DNA from: Deuterostichococcus epilithicus
Lineage: Eukaryota > Chlorophyta > Trebouxiophyceae > Prasiolales > Stichococcaceae
Direction: 5' to 3'
Assembly: GCA_033439295.1 (NCBI GenBank)
Contig: JAVTLE010000008.1
Span: forward strand, 2,418,001-2,482,000
Length of the DNA stretch: 64,000 bases
In this document: positions 33,498 through 44,371 of the stretch, in pieces
Layout: every line of letters starts with the position of its first letter
How positions within the stretch are numbered: the stretch's first letter is position 1
Notes under the pieces: generated by a model
The model's database searches: none
Seen by the model: the letters and a program-made list of their open reading frames with translations, nothing else
Told to the model about the DNA's origin: nothing
Made by a program: the position numbers and the translations under genes

Positions 33498-35673
33498 CTA
33501 TCCGCTTGCAGCCTGCAGCTGCCGGGCAGAGTCGTCGAAGCGGGCTGCCTGCTGATCCACAAGCGGGGCCTCGCCGCCGCCCGCCTTGCCACCGCCGCCG
33601 TCCTCCTGTCCCCTGGATTCTGCAGTGCCAGCAGTGCATTGCATGACAGGCGAAAGCCCACGCATTGCACTTCTGTGGTCCAGACACTGCTGGCCACAGC
33701 ACAGAGGCGGCTGCGCTGCGAGCCTGTTGCTCACCTGAAGTCTGAGCGACCTGAGGCTGCCGCCCGCCTCGGACAGCGGCGGCGCCAGGTCGATCCACCA
33801 CGCCCATCTTCAGGTCGACAGCTTCTGTGCTGCCTGCGAATGGTAGCTGTAATATTCGTTGACCGAAGCGCATCCGACTGCAGACTCGATCAACCCGTTG
33901 TGCAAGCAGACGGGACCAGGGGGCCACATGCAAAGGGTTGCAAAAGGTTGCTCCTTCGACCGGAAGGATCTACTGAATGCTCGGCTGTGGGCAGTCGGGC
34001 TGGTCTTACAACATTGAAGCAGCTCTTGAGCGTAACCCAGCAGCATGTGGGCTGAGGAGAATTGATGCTGACATGGCTGCATGATTAACCAGACAATGCA
34101 CGCGCCACGACAGGCACAGGGCAGAGACAGGATGAGATCGTCTCCTGGAGACCACCAGCAGCACATGCAGTTATTAAAAGACGATGCAAACCTGCAGGAA
34201 AGGCATGCCTGTGAACCGATGCGGCGTTCCATCACCGCCGTTGCTGCCTCGGTCTTTTCCGCCGCGGCTGCCAACCACCAAAACAGGCTCCGAGTGGCAA
34301 AGGCTGCTGCCCTGCAGTCGTGAAAGCAACACGGTTATTTCGTCAGTCCCCTGCACCAGCAAGGCTGCTTGCGCACCCTATGCGCCTAGGATTATGGTTG
34401 GTGCGTTGCGTGTTGTACGGTCAGGAGCCGCTGGAGCTTGCCGTCGCCGAGCCGCATGCATCCCTGCGCTCGTGATCTGATGCATGATGGCTCGTCGAAT
34501 TGAATCTCCACCTGCCTGCCGCTGGAGCCGTGTGCGACCTACTCCGCCAGCAGCACGGCCAGGAAGCCCAGCAACGCTAGGAAAGGGCCGAGCGGGTGGG
34601 ATGATACCGGTGCCAGATCCTAGCGCAGCCTCGCCCAGCAGCCCGATGAAGCCGGCGGTAATCATGACTGCAATGAGATCAGCGTTTGGTGATCATTCTG
34701 GTGCTAGTCGATGCAGAGCCACTGCAACATGTGTGTTTGCCGGTCATCAGTTCAGATGCCTTGCATTGTGCGAGCTTGCCACATGTGGACCTCGTACCGC
34801 CGCAGAAGAGCATGATGCCCAGCTCATCAATAAGAAGTGGCACGTCTGAGTTGAGTTCAAGTGTGCCGGTTGGCCGCTCCTGGCGCGCCAGCACGATCTA
34901 TGGGTATGTGCCTGCGGCATCGCCACAAGCTTGAATGATCAATGCTGCCATATGCCGTTGGCATTCGATGTGCATGCGGCCCGTGTTAGGGGCATAGGGG
35001 TCCTGCAGGTGCCCAGCCGCATGCTTAAAAGAGTGTTCCATGCAAGATGCAAGTTTCAGGATATGTGTGTTGCTACCAGGTGGCCGCACCAATCAGGGCG
35101 GTGCCGCCGAGCACCGCTGCGGCGACGGTGTCAAAAGCCATAGCGCCCGCATGGCTTCCATTGCATTTCAAGCTGAGCCTGAGGCCGGGTGTGTGGCTGT
35201 GCTGAGCCTCTCGATTAGGAGCTTGGCAGTGCTGGCTGCGCCGACGGCACATAGATCTTGTCGACAGCTGTAGGGCTTTGCGACTGCCAGAGCACCCTGA
35301 CCATTCGGATCACACAATCAGATTGTGCGCTGCAAGCCCAGTAACCTGGCATCCCTCAGGCTGTGAAGCTGGCAAGCACGGATGAGACCTTATTTGAGTT
35401 GCTGCAGGCTGAAGCTCACTCAGCGACCTGATTGTTTCAGTATCGGGCTGATGCTCTTATACAAGTTAGCTGCTATTGGCACAAGCTGGTCGTAGGCCAT
35501 GCCTTGGGCTTCCTGCATCCCCAGCAGCGTCAAGTGTCGGAAGACCCCGCAAAAGCTCGGGTTGCACGTGATATGACGTCTCCGCTGCCGACAGTGCGAC
35601 AGCGGACTCCGCCTGTGCTGCACTCGACATAACGCAACCGAAGCGCCTTGCGCCGGCCGCGCGCCATGGTGAG
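33498..35673 (-). CDS. Unresolved multi-exon gene, possible membrane protein
   Basis: Several minus-strand segments look coding and lie in order: about 35673-35560 (RGRRKALRLRYVE or SSAAQAESAVALSAAETSYH), 35500-35430 (YDQLVPIAANLYKSISPI), 35155-35085 (MAFDTVAAAVLGGTALIGAA, a likely membrane helix), 34905-34807 (RPTGTLELNSDVPLLIDELG), 34668-34600 (VMITAGFIGLLGEAALGSG), 34325-34215 (LFWWLAAAAEKTEAATAVME), 33831-33738 (WWIDLAPPLSEAGGSLRSL) and 33680-33498 (PLVDQQAARFDDSARQLQAA). The frame breaks near 34600: a hydrophobic run LLGFLAVLLAE followed by TAG is reached only by a one-base shift or a 31-base intron (34577-34607). This may therefore be two genes, one ending at 34540. Some segments may belong to plus-strand genes instead. 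No family is recognised. Confidence 0.28.
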
Positions 35674-36406
35674 GCTTGAACGGCGGGTCTCGGAGATGTA
35701 CGACAGACCTCGTTGCACAGTTTCTCTACACCTGCTTATTACCCAATCTGTCCTGCCTCGCTGAGAGCAAACTTCAACGCACAATATCGCAACAACAACA
35801 ACAAAATTGTCAGTATCAGTCGTGTTGCAAGGCGTTCGCTGTGGAAAGACTGGCGCTTCGCGCGGGTTTGCACCGGCCTGGACTGTGTCGGAGACTGCCA
35901 GCAAGGAGCAGGTGCATCAGCAGTGCGGAACGACATACGCAGCTCAACCACCTCAGGTCACCTGCTGAAGTATCAAAGCTTCCGTCGTGCCGGATACACC
36001 CGCTGAGACCCGCTGCGAGCAAGGATTTCAGCGTCCTCTCGACTTCAGCTCTTGCAGGTGAGAGCGATGCAGAATTGCATGGAGGCTCGCTTGGTGGCCT
36101 TACAGAGGCGTTTAAGGCAGCATGTCTCAGCTGCAGATGCAGACTATGCGTCGTTCGCGCCCTGCTTAGTGGACGTCCAGCACATAGCTCCGCGACGTTG
36201 ACAGGCAGAGGCCATGCACGTTCACAACAATTGAGCCGCAGCGATCACTGGGGTGCTGGGCTGCTGGGATCCTCACCACCTCTGCGCTGCGTGCCGCTGC
36301 TCGCATTCTGGGTGCCACACGACCTCAGATTGTCATGCATGGTGGAGCTGTGAGCGCACATGCGGGGACATGCTGCAATGTTTGACTCTTCATTTCAGAC
36401 GTCGCC

Positions 36407-39190
36407 ATGACGACCGACGAGCCGGAAGTGGCGCCGCTGGGTGAGATCAACAAGCTCAGCACATCGGAGGCGGTCGCGCGAGCCGCCCTACATCTTAGGA
36501 CGCACGGCTGGTGCGCTGTGGGGATGGGTTGGTGTTTCATTCGCTTGTCAGGCTTGGAGCTGCAGGTTTAGGTAAGATAACGCTGGACTGCGCGCCCATA
36601 GGTGTCGGATTCGAGATGCAGTGCACAGCAGTGCTGCCAGACGCTCACACCACTTCAGAAATTCCTGTGACGCGCTGCAGGGCGGTGGTGCCAGAAGTGA
36701 TCCCCAGGGAGGAGTGTGAGGCATACATCGACCGCGTGTGGGGCTGGCTGGAGGGCCTCGGCACCGGTGCGCACGCGGTAGCTGCAGGGCTTCAACGTAT
36801 CAGTTGCAGACAAGCATTCAGCATTGCATGACAGCACGTCCATGACGAGGACAGGAGGAACACCTTCTATTGTCCCTAATCAAGGCACAGTGGCAGCACG
36901 ATGCTGGATGGGAGGACAAATGTAGATGTGGCAGGAACTTGCTCGATCTGACGCTGTTGTTGGCACTATCCCCCACAGCTCTCAGTCCATACTACCCGCA
37001 GGCATCAAGCGCAATGATGCGACCACCTGGGACGACGCCCGATGGCCACCCAAGTTCTTCGATTCTGGCATCATCAACCGGTTGGAGGTGAATGCCAGGC
37101 ATCCGTTCGACAAAAGAGTCGTCCTGACACGCCACTTCCCACACCATACTGTCTGACACACCTTCGGAATGGGGCATAGGCCACCAGCTCAGGTCCAGAT
37201 TCATGCTGTCGATGAACTGCACCTGACTCTCAACGATGGCCCCGATGTTTTGCAGATCGCGCACCAGGACTTCGTGTGGCAGATGCGCGCTGACCCGCGC
37301 ATCACCAGCATCTTTGCTGCCCTCTGGGGTGCGTCCTTTACGCAACCTCAGAACAATAAAGTACTCTCAGAATGCCATGGCCTATCTAAGATGTCTCCCA
37401 TCGTCAGTAGCACTGTGCCGCTGGCGGTTGCTGGCTGCGTATAGGAGATTGCAGCTGCCCTCTCGCCTCCCAGCATGTCTTCGAGACCATGTTGTGGTGC
37501 CGCGTGCAGGCACGGACGCGCTGCTGTCGTCGTTCGACAGCATCAACGTGATGCGGCCGACCTCCGCCACCCACCCGGGCGCTGACCTGTCCGGCGGGCA
37601 GCGGCCCGCCAACTGGTGGCATACCGACCAGGCGCCCAGCAAGAGCGGGCTGCACTGCGTGCAGGGCCTGCTCAGCCTATCCGACGTGGGCCCACACGCA
37701 GGTGCAGGCGCACTTTGTGGCTTCTGTACGCTGTGCTGTGCCTCTACAGTATAGCTGGACAGCACACCACATTCCTGGCATCGACAATGATAATGTTTGA
37801 CAAGCCAACTGCACAAGAGCTCTGCCACTTGAAGATTTGACGTCCAAACCTCGAATTGCTGTCTCCAATGAACCTGCAGGGACGCTGGAGCTGAAGGAGG
37901 GCAGCCACGCGGCGCATGACGAGTTCTGGGGCGAGGCGTCCACCATGGCGGCGGAGGAAAAGGCGGCCACCGGCGACTGGTACCTGTTCAAGCCCGAGGC
38001 GAGTGTCACGGTCGATGCTGCTGTGGTTCATCACCACAGAGGATCTGGTAGAGTCGGGGAGTGCCCAACCGGCAGCGAGCTGGCACGCTGCTGGTGGCAA
38101 GGAAGAGGACGTGCCGCCCTGCTCAGAACGCATCCGCGCTGGCGACCCCAACTGGGATCTTGGAGAACAGACATCTCTCCCCTCCTTACTTGGAGAACCC
38201 TACCTGGGGAAGCCCTGCAGCATGGCGACCAGTGCAATGAGTGTCAGAAGGCGCTGAGTCTGCCAGTCGCCCTCTGCTGTACAGGAGGTGGGCTACTGGG
38301 ACCGTTTCGTGACCAAGGCCCTGCGCGGCTACGCCCCAGGGTCGCTGTTCCTGTGGGACAGCCGCACCGTGCACCACAACCGGCCGCCGTCCGACCCCAA
38401 CATCTGGCGGTGAGTGCCGACTGTCCGCCTTCTTCTCCCCCGAAAACAAGCCATCGGCGGGGCTCAGTGCGCGGCAGCGAGAGCGCACATGGGAGCTACG
38501 ATGCGCTGTCGCCTCGTGCTGGCCCTGTGCCTTCCCCAGCGCGCTTGCAATACATGTCGAACCTTCACTGCAAGCATCTTCGTCCGAGTGATTCCCTCGC
38601 GTGCTACGCCGCAGGCACGTGCTGTACACCTGCTACCAGCCGGCGGCGCTGGCGACAGAGGCTGACCTGGCCGCCAAGCGGCGGGCGTACGAGGGCTACC
38701 GCATCACCACACACTGGCCGGCGCAGAATGTGACTGTCGGCGCGCCGGTCAGCGAGGAGGAGGCGGCGAAGTACACGCTGCCGCGCACCCGCGATCGGGT
38801 AGGGTTCAGGTCTTGTGGCTGTTGCATTTGTTGCTGTTGCAGGGAGCGAGCACGCCCACCTGTTGCCATCAAATTCTCAGAGCAAAGACCCTGCAGGACT
38901 TCCTGTCCCCCGACCTGTGCTTGAGGAAGTGGAGTCTGAACATCCTTTTCTGCATCTGTCAGACGGTATTGGTGCCACGACAGGTGGAGAGCGACACCAT
39001 CCTGCGGCTGGCGGGTGTGCAGCCGTACGACCCCGCGACGGAGCGCCGCGCCAAGCCGCTGGTGGACGCCAGCCCCGCGGAGCTGCGGGCGCTGCTGGCG
39101 GCGCATGACGTGCGCAAGGCGGCGCAGCTGGCGGAGCACGCGGCGCAGCTGGCGCTGCACTCCTCGCACGCCGCGCAGGCGGAGGCGTGA
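36407..39190 (+). CDS. Phytanoyl-CoA dioxygenase (PhyH)-like 2-oxoglutarate/Fe(II) oxygenase
   Basis: Non-haem iron oxygenase of the PhyH superfamily; the substrate is unknown. ATG 36407 (MTTDEPEVAPLGEINKLS). Exon 1 ends within the Trp codon of HGW and joins to AVVPEVIPREECEAYIDRVW. Further exons near 37004-37088 (NDATTWDDARWPPKFFDSGI), 37251-37328, 37510-37701, 37879-37999, 38285-38410, 38614-38800 and 38979-39190 (TGA 39188-39190) fit in order. Iron ligands are in ANWWHTDQAPSKSGLHCVQG (HxD) and SLFLWDSRTVHHN (distal His, with Arg for 2-oxoglutarate). GTLELKEGSHAAHDEFW is also family-typical. The C-terminal exon is an Ala/Leu-rich helix (LAEHAAQLALHSSHAAQAEA) beyond the catalytic core, maybe an accessory segment. 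All expected catalytic residues are present. Confidence 0.87.
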
Positions 39191-39227
39191 GCAACCGCGG
39201 GGGAAGCCTGGCGGCAGCTGGAAGTTT

Positions 39228-39308
39228 AGTGTCGCATCCATGGCGCACGACCTGCACAGGAGCTTTTCATTATAAGCAGCACATCAGTGTCGCATCCATG
39301 GCGCACGA
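39228..39308 (+). repeat. 23-bp direct repeat pair
   Basis: GTGTCGCATCCATGGCGCAC occurs at 39230 and again 58 bases later, just after the PhyH-like stop. The flanking sequence TTATAAGC lies between the copies. Function unknown; probably a local duplication in the 3' flank. Confidence 0.85.
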
Positions 39309-39978
39309 TCTGGATATGGCTGGCGCAAACCTTGCACTGCATCTTGCGTGCTGCTTGCAGCCTGCTGCTTGCAGCATTGCTGCACGGTGATGAGGCAGCT
39401 AACGTAGCCATTGGGCGGCCGCTCTACAACTGCAAGCCGTGCACGGCTGCAGTTGCCAGCAGCACCTACGGCAGGAAATGTTGCCGTGCAAGACCGAGCA
39501 GCTGCTGCAGGCGCGCCGGCAGGGACTCATGATGGATGAATGTTGATGTTGGTTTGGACAGTGGCTTTCACATGTGATGGCGGTGTAGAGAAGAAGGCGG
39601 ATTTTCTGACGGGCCATATCAATGCTAGAAATGAACTGCGTCCGTATGGCATTGTATGACGTTTTGAGGCCCCAAAGGGCACGAGCGGTGCCTCAGGGTG
39701 AGCTCTCCGGATGTCAGACTGAAGCTTTTCATCACTCAGGACCCAGCCAGCATGCGGATATACAATGGACAGTCAGCTTCGCGCTTGTAGTGTGATTCAG
39801 CGCAGCAGTCCACCAGATGGCACTCATTGCATGTGGTGCGATCTGCCCACGTGTGACAAGCTTAGTCTACCCGCGAGTCATTGTCGCTTGCTGGCCCGGA
39901 CCCGTCAGTCTGGAAAGCTCAACAGACCTCTTTTGCAGGAGAGTTCGACGGACTAAGTAACGGAGACCAGTGGCAGGC

Positions 39979-41662
39979 ATGGCGAACATGCGCGGCTTCC
40001 GCAGCGGCCTGCTGATGGCCCTCGTCGTGATGTGCTGCTGCGCTGCGACCCTCGGTGAGCTGCTGTGCCTGCCTTGAATGTCGTGCGTGCCGTCACCCAC
40101 AACCATCCAGGCGTCGTTGGTAGTGCAATCGTCAGCGGGCATGTTTCTGTTGCCTTGGACAAAGCACCCTCTCTAAAGTGCTGGTTCACTGGCTTGCATG
40201 CCCTTCGGCACCCCTGAGGCATTCATTTTCGATGCCTGAGTCAACACAGCTACGACAGTGATGTTATGGCATGGCACGCTTGCGCTGGAGTATCATCGCA
40301 GTGGTGGCATTATGCCAGTAGCGGAGTCCCCCTGCAGTCGGTGCACCAAGGTCACAAAGAATTGACATCTATCTATCTGCAACTTGATTATAATTGCACT
40401 CACATCTCCTGGCTGCTGGCAGGTCAGAAAGAGCCTACGTATGTGCCTACTGCGGGCAAGTCCACTGGAGGAAAGATCGACCTGACTGCCGGTGCACATT
40501 TCGATTGGACGCCGCGTTTCACATGCGTGCACGACATGCGGACCTGCTAGCACCTGCGTCCCTTTTGTGTTGGGTTTTCAATGATGCTGCACATTAAATG
40601 GGCGGCTTATGATGGCTCTCCAGATGGTCACAGCTGGGTTTTGCCAACGATCGGACCTGTAATGAAGCTCAGAAGTGGTGCACATCTTGCTGCAGGAGTA
40701 CCGACGGCGGGGAAGACTCCGACGGTGGGGAACACGGGCAAGAATGTCGCCCCAACACAGGCCCTGCCTACGGCTGAACCTGCTGGCAGTCCATATGCGG
40801 TGTGATATCCCGATCTTGGTCTCGAGTTGCGTCACAAGTAGCTCATGTACTCAAGCTATACATATCATACTCCACGTCAGCAAATCAGCACTGCTGTGCA
40901 GTGGCACTGGCCGAGTGTGCGGATGTTTGTCGTCTGGATTTCCATCAGCAGGAGCGTTCATCCGGCAATCCTGGCGACATTTGCATGCTGATCGAGTGTT
41001 CTGCTCCGCACGGCACAAGAGGGAACAAGTCCCCCCGATGTATACATGTGCTGCTGCACAGGGATTTAGAGCTGGGAAGGCCTGCACCTCTATCACCAAC
41101 TGCGGCGTCTCCAGCGGCCTGATGCTCGGTGCAGCTTCTCATTATAACTGTTGACAGACCCCGATACCAATCAAAGCTTGCGGCATGCCTCGTGCACACA
41201 CACGAACAATCGCCCGCAGGTAGCACCTGCTGAGCACTCGCAAGTCCTTTCGTTGCAGGTTTTGATTGCGCATCCCGAAACGCTTCGCCCGGCAAATTGA
41301 TCTGCTGTGTGACCGACAGGTAGGCGTCGCATCAGAACCCGAACCCTTGCCTGCCGAGGCGCCGGCAGTCGGTCATTTGTATTTCACCAGGAACAGTCGT
41401 AGCTCTCGATCTGTAGCCTCCACCAGCTGACCCCATATTGTTGAGCCCGTTGCAGCCTGCGCGGGCCTCTGTGCTTCACGAATGCGGGTCTGTACCTTCT
41501 GCCACATTTTCATTGTTTCAACTAAACCTGCATGCACCTGTTGTCAGATCCTGATTCCGCCGTCAACCCACTGCACCCATGCTGAGTAGCGTATGTATCT
41601 GTGCCCTCTTAGACTGCTGCGGCAGCAAATCATGTGATGCTCCCAGTGGCGTTTGCTTTTGA
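39979..41662 (+). CDS. Secreted cysteine-rich protein of unknown function
   Basis: ATG 39979 opens MANMRGFRSGLLMALVVMCC, a short basic N-region then a hydrophobic core, i.e. a signal peptide. Exons near 40425-40497 (PTYVPTAGKSTGGKIDL) and 40697-40760 (GVPTAGKTPTVGNTGKNVAP) give a Thr/Gly/Pro/Lys-rich linker and are similar to each other. Then come about 41069-41137 (GKACTSITNCGVSSGLM), 41260-41320 (FDCASRNASPGKLICCVTD), 41459-41489 (LRGPLCFTNA) and 41613-41662 (DCCGSKSCDAPSGVCF, stop TGA 41660-41662). The last three exons join in matching phase. The C-terminal half has about ten cysteines including CC pairs and resembles disulfide-knot modules in spacing, but no named family is claimed. A cell-wall or extracellular role is inferred from the leader alone. 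Confidence 0.62.
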
Positions 41663-42697
41663 CCAGACAGCATCACCAAGCCTCAAAGACTACCAGGTGC
41701 GCATCCCTCAAACCCCGCGTCATGTGCTCCCATCTCATCGACCTTCCGTGATCAGCAGCTACTCGCCTCACGAGTAGAGAGTGGACATCATGTGGACGCC
41801 ATGCTTTGCGCCGTCCTTGTCGCAATTCCTCGAGCCTGTGTCATGTTAGTAGTATATGGAGCAGTCACCAAGCATGCATCCTGATCTCAAGAGGTTGTAC
41901 AGGTCATGACCAGCAGTACTGCAAGTTCCTCCCGCCGCACATATTGCAGGCAATGCGCACAGCACGGGTGGACGAAGAGGGAAGACTGCTTGGGAGCTGG
42001 ACTGCTCATCGCAGAGTCCACTCGGCAACGTGGTGGACTAGCCACAAATTGCCTTGATAACAATGCACCGCAACAAGCGGCGGCGCAGATACCCGCCTTG
42101 AGGTGTTGAAGATAATACTGGCTGGTATTGTGCGGCCGTACAGGCCGTGCGCGTCTGTGTCGCATCCAATCGAATACCAGATACTAGAAGCTGGCGAGAT
42201 GGCAGCTTTTAGCTCACTTGTCCGTTGGCGGAATAGCATGCGGTGTGCAATGTCGCTGTGATGTGCCGCGCCAAGCTGCATGTGGACGCGAGCATCGATG
42301 TGCAGCTGTGCTCTTTGAAGACGCCACACAGTGGTAGTGACAGCTTGCCCCGTCTCGACAGTGGAAACTTCAAGCTCCATCCACTCCCGCACCAAGCAGC
42401 CCTCCCAACCCTTCCCTCCCTCTGTAAAGCTTCCAGTGGAAGGTCAAGGCAAGTAGCAAATCAGGTGACGAGCAGGTGGCAGGCGAGTGGCAACAGTCGC
42501 AGGCAAGATTATCAGCGACACGATGCAATGACACCGCCCAGAAGGTTGTGGGCGCCGGTGCAATCCGAGACGAGGTTGCATGGCTGCTGGTACTGCAGAG
42601 CCAGGACGTGCATACTGCCGCAATTGATTTGAGACGTTGAATAATGGCGAAGGAGCTTCGGAGCATCTTGCTGCGGTGACTGATCTGCGTGGCAGTG
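41663..42697. other. Intergenic region
   Basis: No exon with splice or family support. Open frames on both strands at 41846-42756 conflict with each other and lack conserved blocks. Confidence 0.35.
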
Positions 42698-43696
42698 TCA
42701 ATGCGATGTCTGCCAAACAGCAGGAAAGTCGTTCTTCTGCAGGAAATGTGAGCCAAAACACACCGACGTCCCGCTGGGCGAGTATGGTGGCGGCGGCAAC
42801 GCTGCTGGCAGATGGGACAAGGATGAGGAGCCTCCCGTCTTCAGAGGCACGCCGCTAGTGCCAAACGGCGATCGAGGGTATGGTGAGGGCGAGGGCGAGG
42901 GCCAGAGGACTGATGGGGAAGGTGAGAGGAGCATGTCGTCGAAGCCTTCGAGGCCTGAGGTGTTGCCGCCTGCAATTGGGACGGCGGTGGGAATGTTGGG
43001 AATGTGTTGAGATGTTGTGGGAGGCGGGTTTTGCAGACGGGAAGATGAAGTTGATGATTCCGGCGCCTGCGTTGGCATTGGCCGGGTCTGGGCGCCGAGC
43101 CAGCTGGCCGCTGGCAGTGGTGGTGCTGCCATTGCTGCCGCTGCCACTGCTGCCGCCACTTTGCCGCCAAGGGTGATGAAGCTTCCAGCTCTGCTACTAC
43201 TGTTGCTGCTGCCCTCGTCGGTCACCCCTGCACCACCGTCCGGTTCACCGGCTGCTCCGACTTTCAGTGGCACTGCTCCTCGAGATGCCGAGCCGCCACC
43301 AGGCGAGCCTTCGAAAGCGGGACCGCCCTCATTGAGCGGCGCAAATATATGTTCGGCGGGAGCAGGCACGGGCGCCAGAGCAGGCGAGGCAGTTCTGACG
43401 CCGATGCGTACGGCTGCAGCTGCGAGTGGGGCCGCGCGAGGCTTGAGCGTCAAATCTTTGTCAGCCGCTGTGGGGGGAGGCGCCGGGAGCTTTGGCATCG
43501 AAGCTCTATCTGCCGGCCACCGCCTTGAAAGGAGGCGGCGGCAGATTTGGCGTTGGTACCTTGCCTGCTGCTTTGGGAGGAGGGGCGGGTGATTTGCTGG
43601 AGGGGCTTTGCGGAGCTGCAATGGGCAGCAGAGCTTGGCCTGCAGGCAGAGTAGGGAAGCGTGCTGCAGTGTGTTGCTAACGATGCATGCACACAC
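42698..43696 (-). CDS. Pro/Ser/Ala/Gly-rich long open frame, hypothetical
   Basis: A 332-codon open frame ending TGA 42698-42700. Its most protein-like part, from about 43505, begins MPKLPAPPPTAADKDLTLKP and runs through PALAPVPAPAEHIFAPLNEG, GSFITLGGKVAAAVAAAAMA, LEGFDDMLLSPSPSVL and SPSPSPYPRSPFGTSG. Such composition fits a disordered wall-type or regulatory linker. The plus strand also has an open, partly protein-like frame over 42745-43012 (RWDKDEEPPVFRGTPLVPNG), and low-complexity GC-rich DNA often opens frames on both strands. The minus reading is preferred on length only. Confidence 0.35.
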   Translation of the reverse strand: MCACIVSNTLQHASLLCLQAKLCCPLQLRKAPPANHPPLLPKQQARYQRQICRRLLSRRWPADRASMPKLPAPPPTAADKDLTLKPRAAPLAAAAVRIGVRTASPALAPVPAPAEHIFAPLNEGGPAFEGSPGGGSASRGAVPLKVGAAGEPDGGAGVTDEGSSNSSSRAGSFITLGGKVAAAVAAAAMAAPPLPAASWLGAQTRPMPTQAPESSTSSSRLQNPPPTTSQHIPNIPTAVPIAGGNTSGLEGFDDMLLSPSPSVLWPSPSPSPYPRSPFGTSGVPLKTGGSSSLSHLPAALPPPPYSPSGTSVCFGSHFLQKNDFPAVWQTSH

Positions 43697-44105
43697 CTGG
43701 ATTCACTTGAAAACACTCTCAGCAGTGTATGAGACTCGGAGGCTGGCAGGCAAGCAAAACAGGCGGGTCCAGTCCATCGCATGCATGCTTGCTGCTTGCA
43801 TGCAATGACGGCAATTTGTTTGCGCACCCTCGGATGGCGTGACAGCGAGAACGACGAGGAGTATGAGAGAGACGTCAATAGCTCGGCTGAGATTAAAATA
43901 CAATTCTTGTGGTTCTGATCTTGAAGTTTGGGATATGTTGCACTAGGCCAGGACACAACGATCCGTAATCTGCACTTGAGTCTTGATCATCGGACATCAA
44001 TGATCAGCTTTCTAGCTGGGAGAATACGTGGCTTGTGCAGCAAACGCACCCTCCGATTGGGCCTGGATCTCTCTGGACATGTTGGCGGAAAACCCGGCGG
44101 CGGAT

Positions 44106-44179
44106 TCCTCCTCCTCCTCCTCCGGCTCCTCCTCCTCCTCCTCCTCCTCCTCCTCCTTCTCCTCCTCCTCCTTCTCCTC
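44106..44179 (+). repeat. (CTC)n / (GAG)n microsatellite
   Basis: About 74 bases of CTC/TCC triplets interrupted by GGC and TTC. In one plus frame it gives poly-Ser inside an ORF (44028-44342, ending PAWSFSQAESG); in a minus frame it gives poly-Glu. The ORF stops only 30 bases before the next gene's start, so it is not called as a gene. Confidence 0.85.
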
Positions 44180-44371
44180 AGAGAACAGCATATTTTCGCA
44201 AGCCTTGCCGGCGTCAAGGGAAGATGTGCAAAATGGGATCCATGCTGCAGGCTATGAGTGTCCTTTGGCCGGTGACTCATCGCCTCGACAGCCACGAAAA
44301 AAGGATCCTGCGTGGAGCTTTTCTCAAGCAGAATCTGGCTAGGCGGGATCTCGCGGAGCCTTATGTATGTC

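Noticed and set aside
35370-35429. A plus-strand coding-like run (KLASTDETLFELLQAEAHSA then stop)
   Set aside because: It is protein-like but isolated, with no upstream plus-strand exon that can be connected. It was left uncalled within an unresolved region.
44028-44342. Plus-strand poly-Ser ORF over the CTC microsatellite
   Set aside because: It ends 30 bases before the start of the secreted-protein gene, and poly-Pro, poly-Leu and (on the minus strand) poly-Arg frames overlap it equally well.
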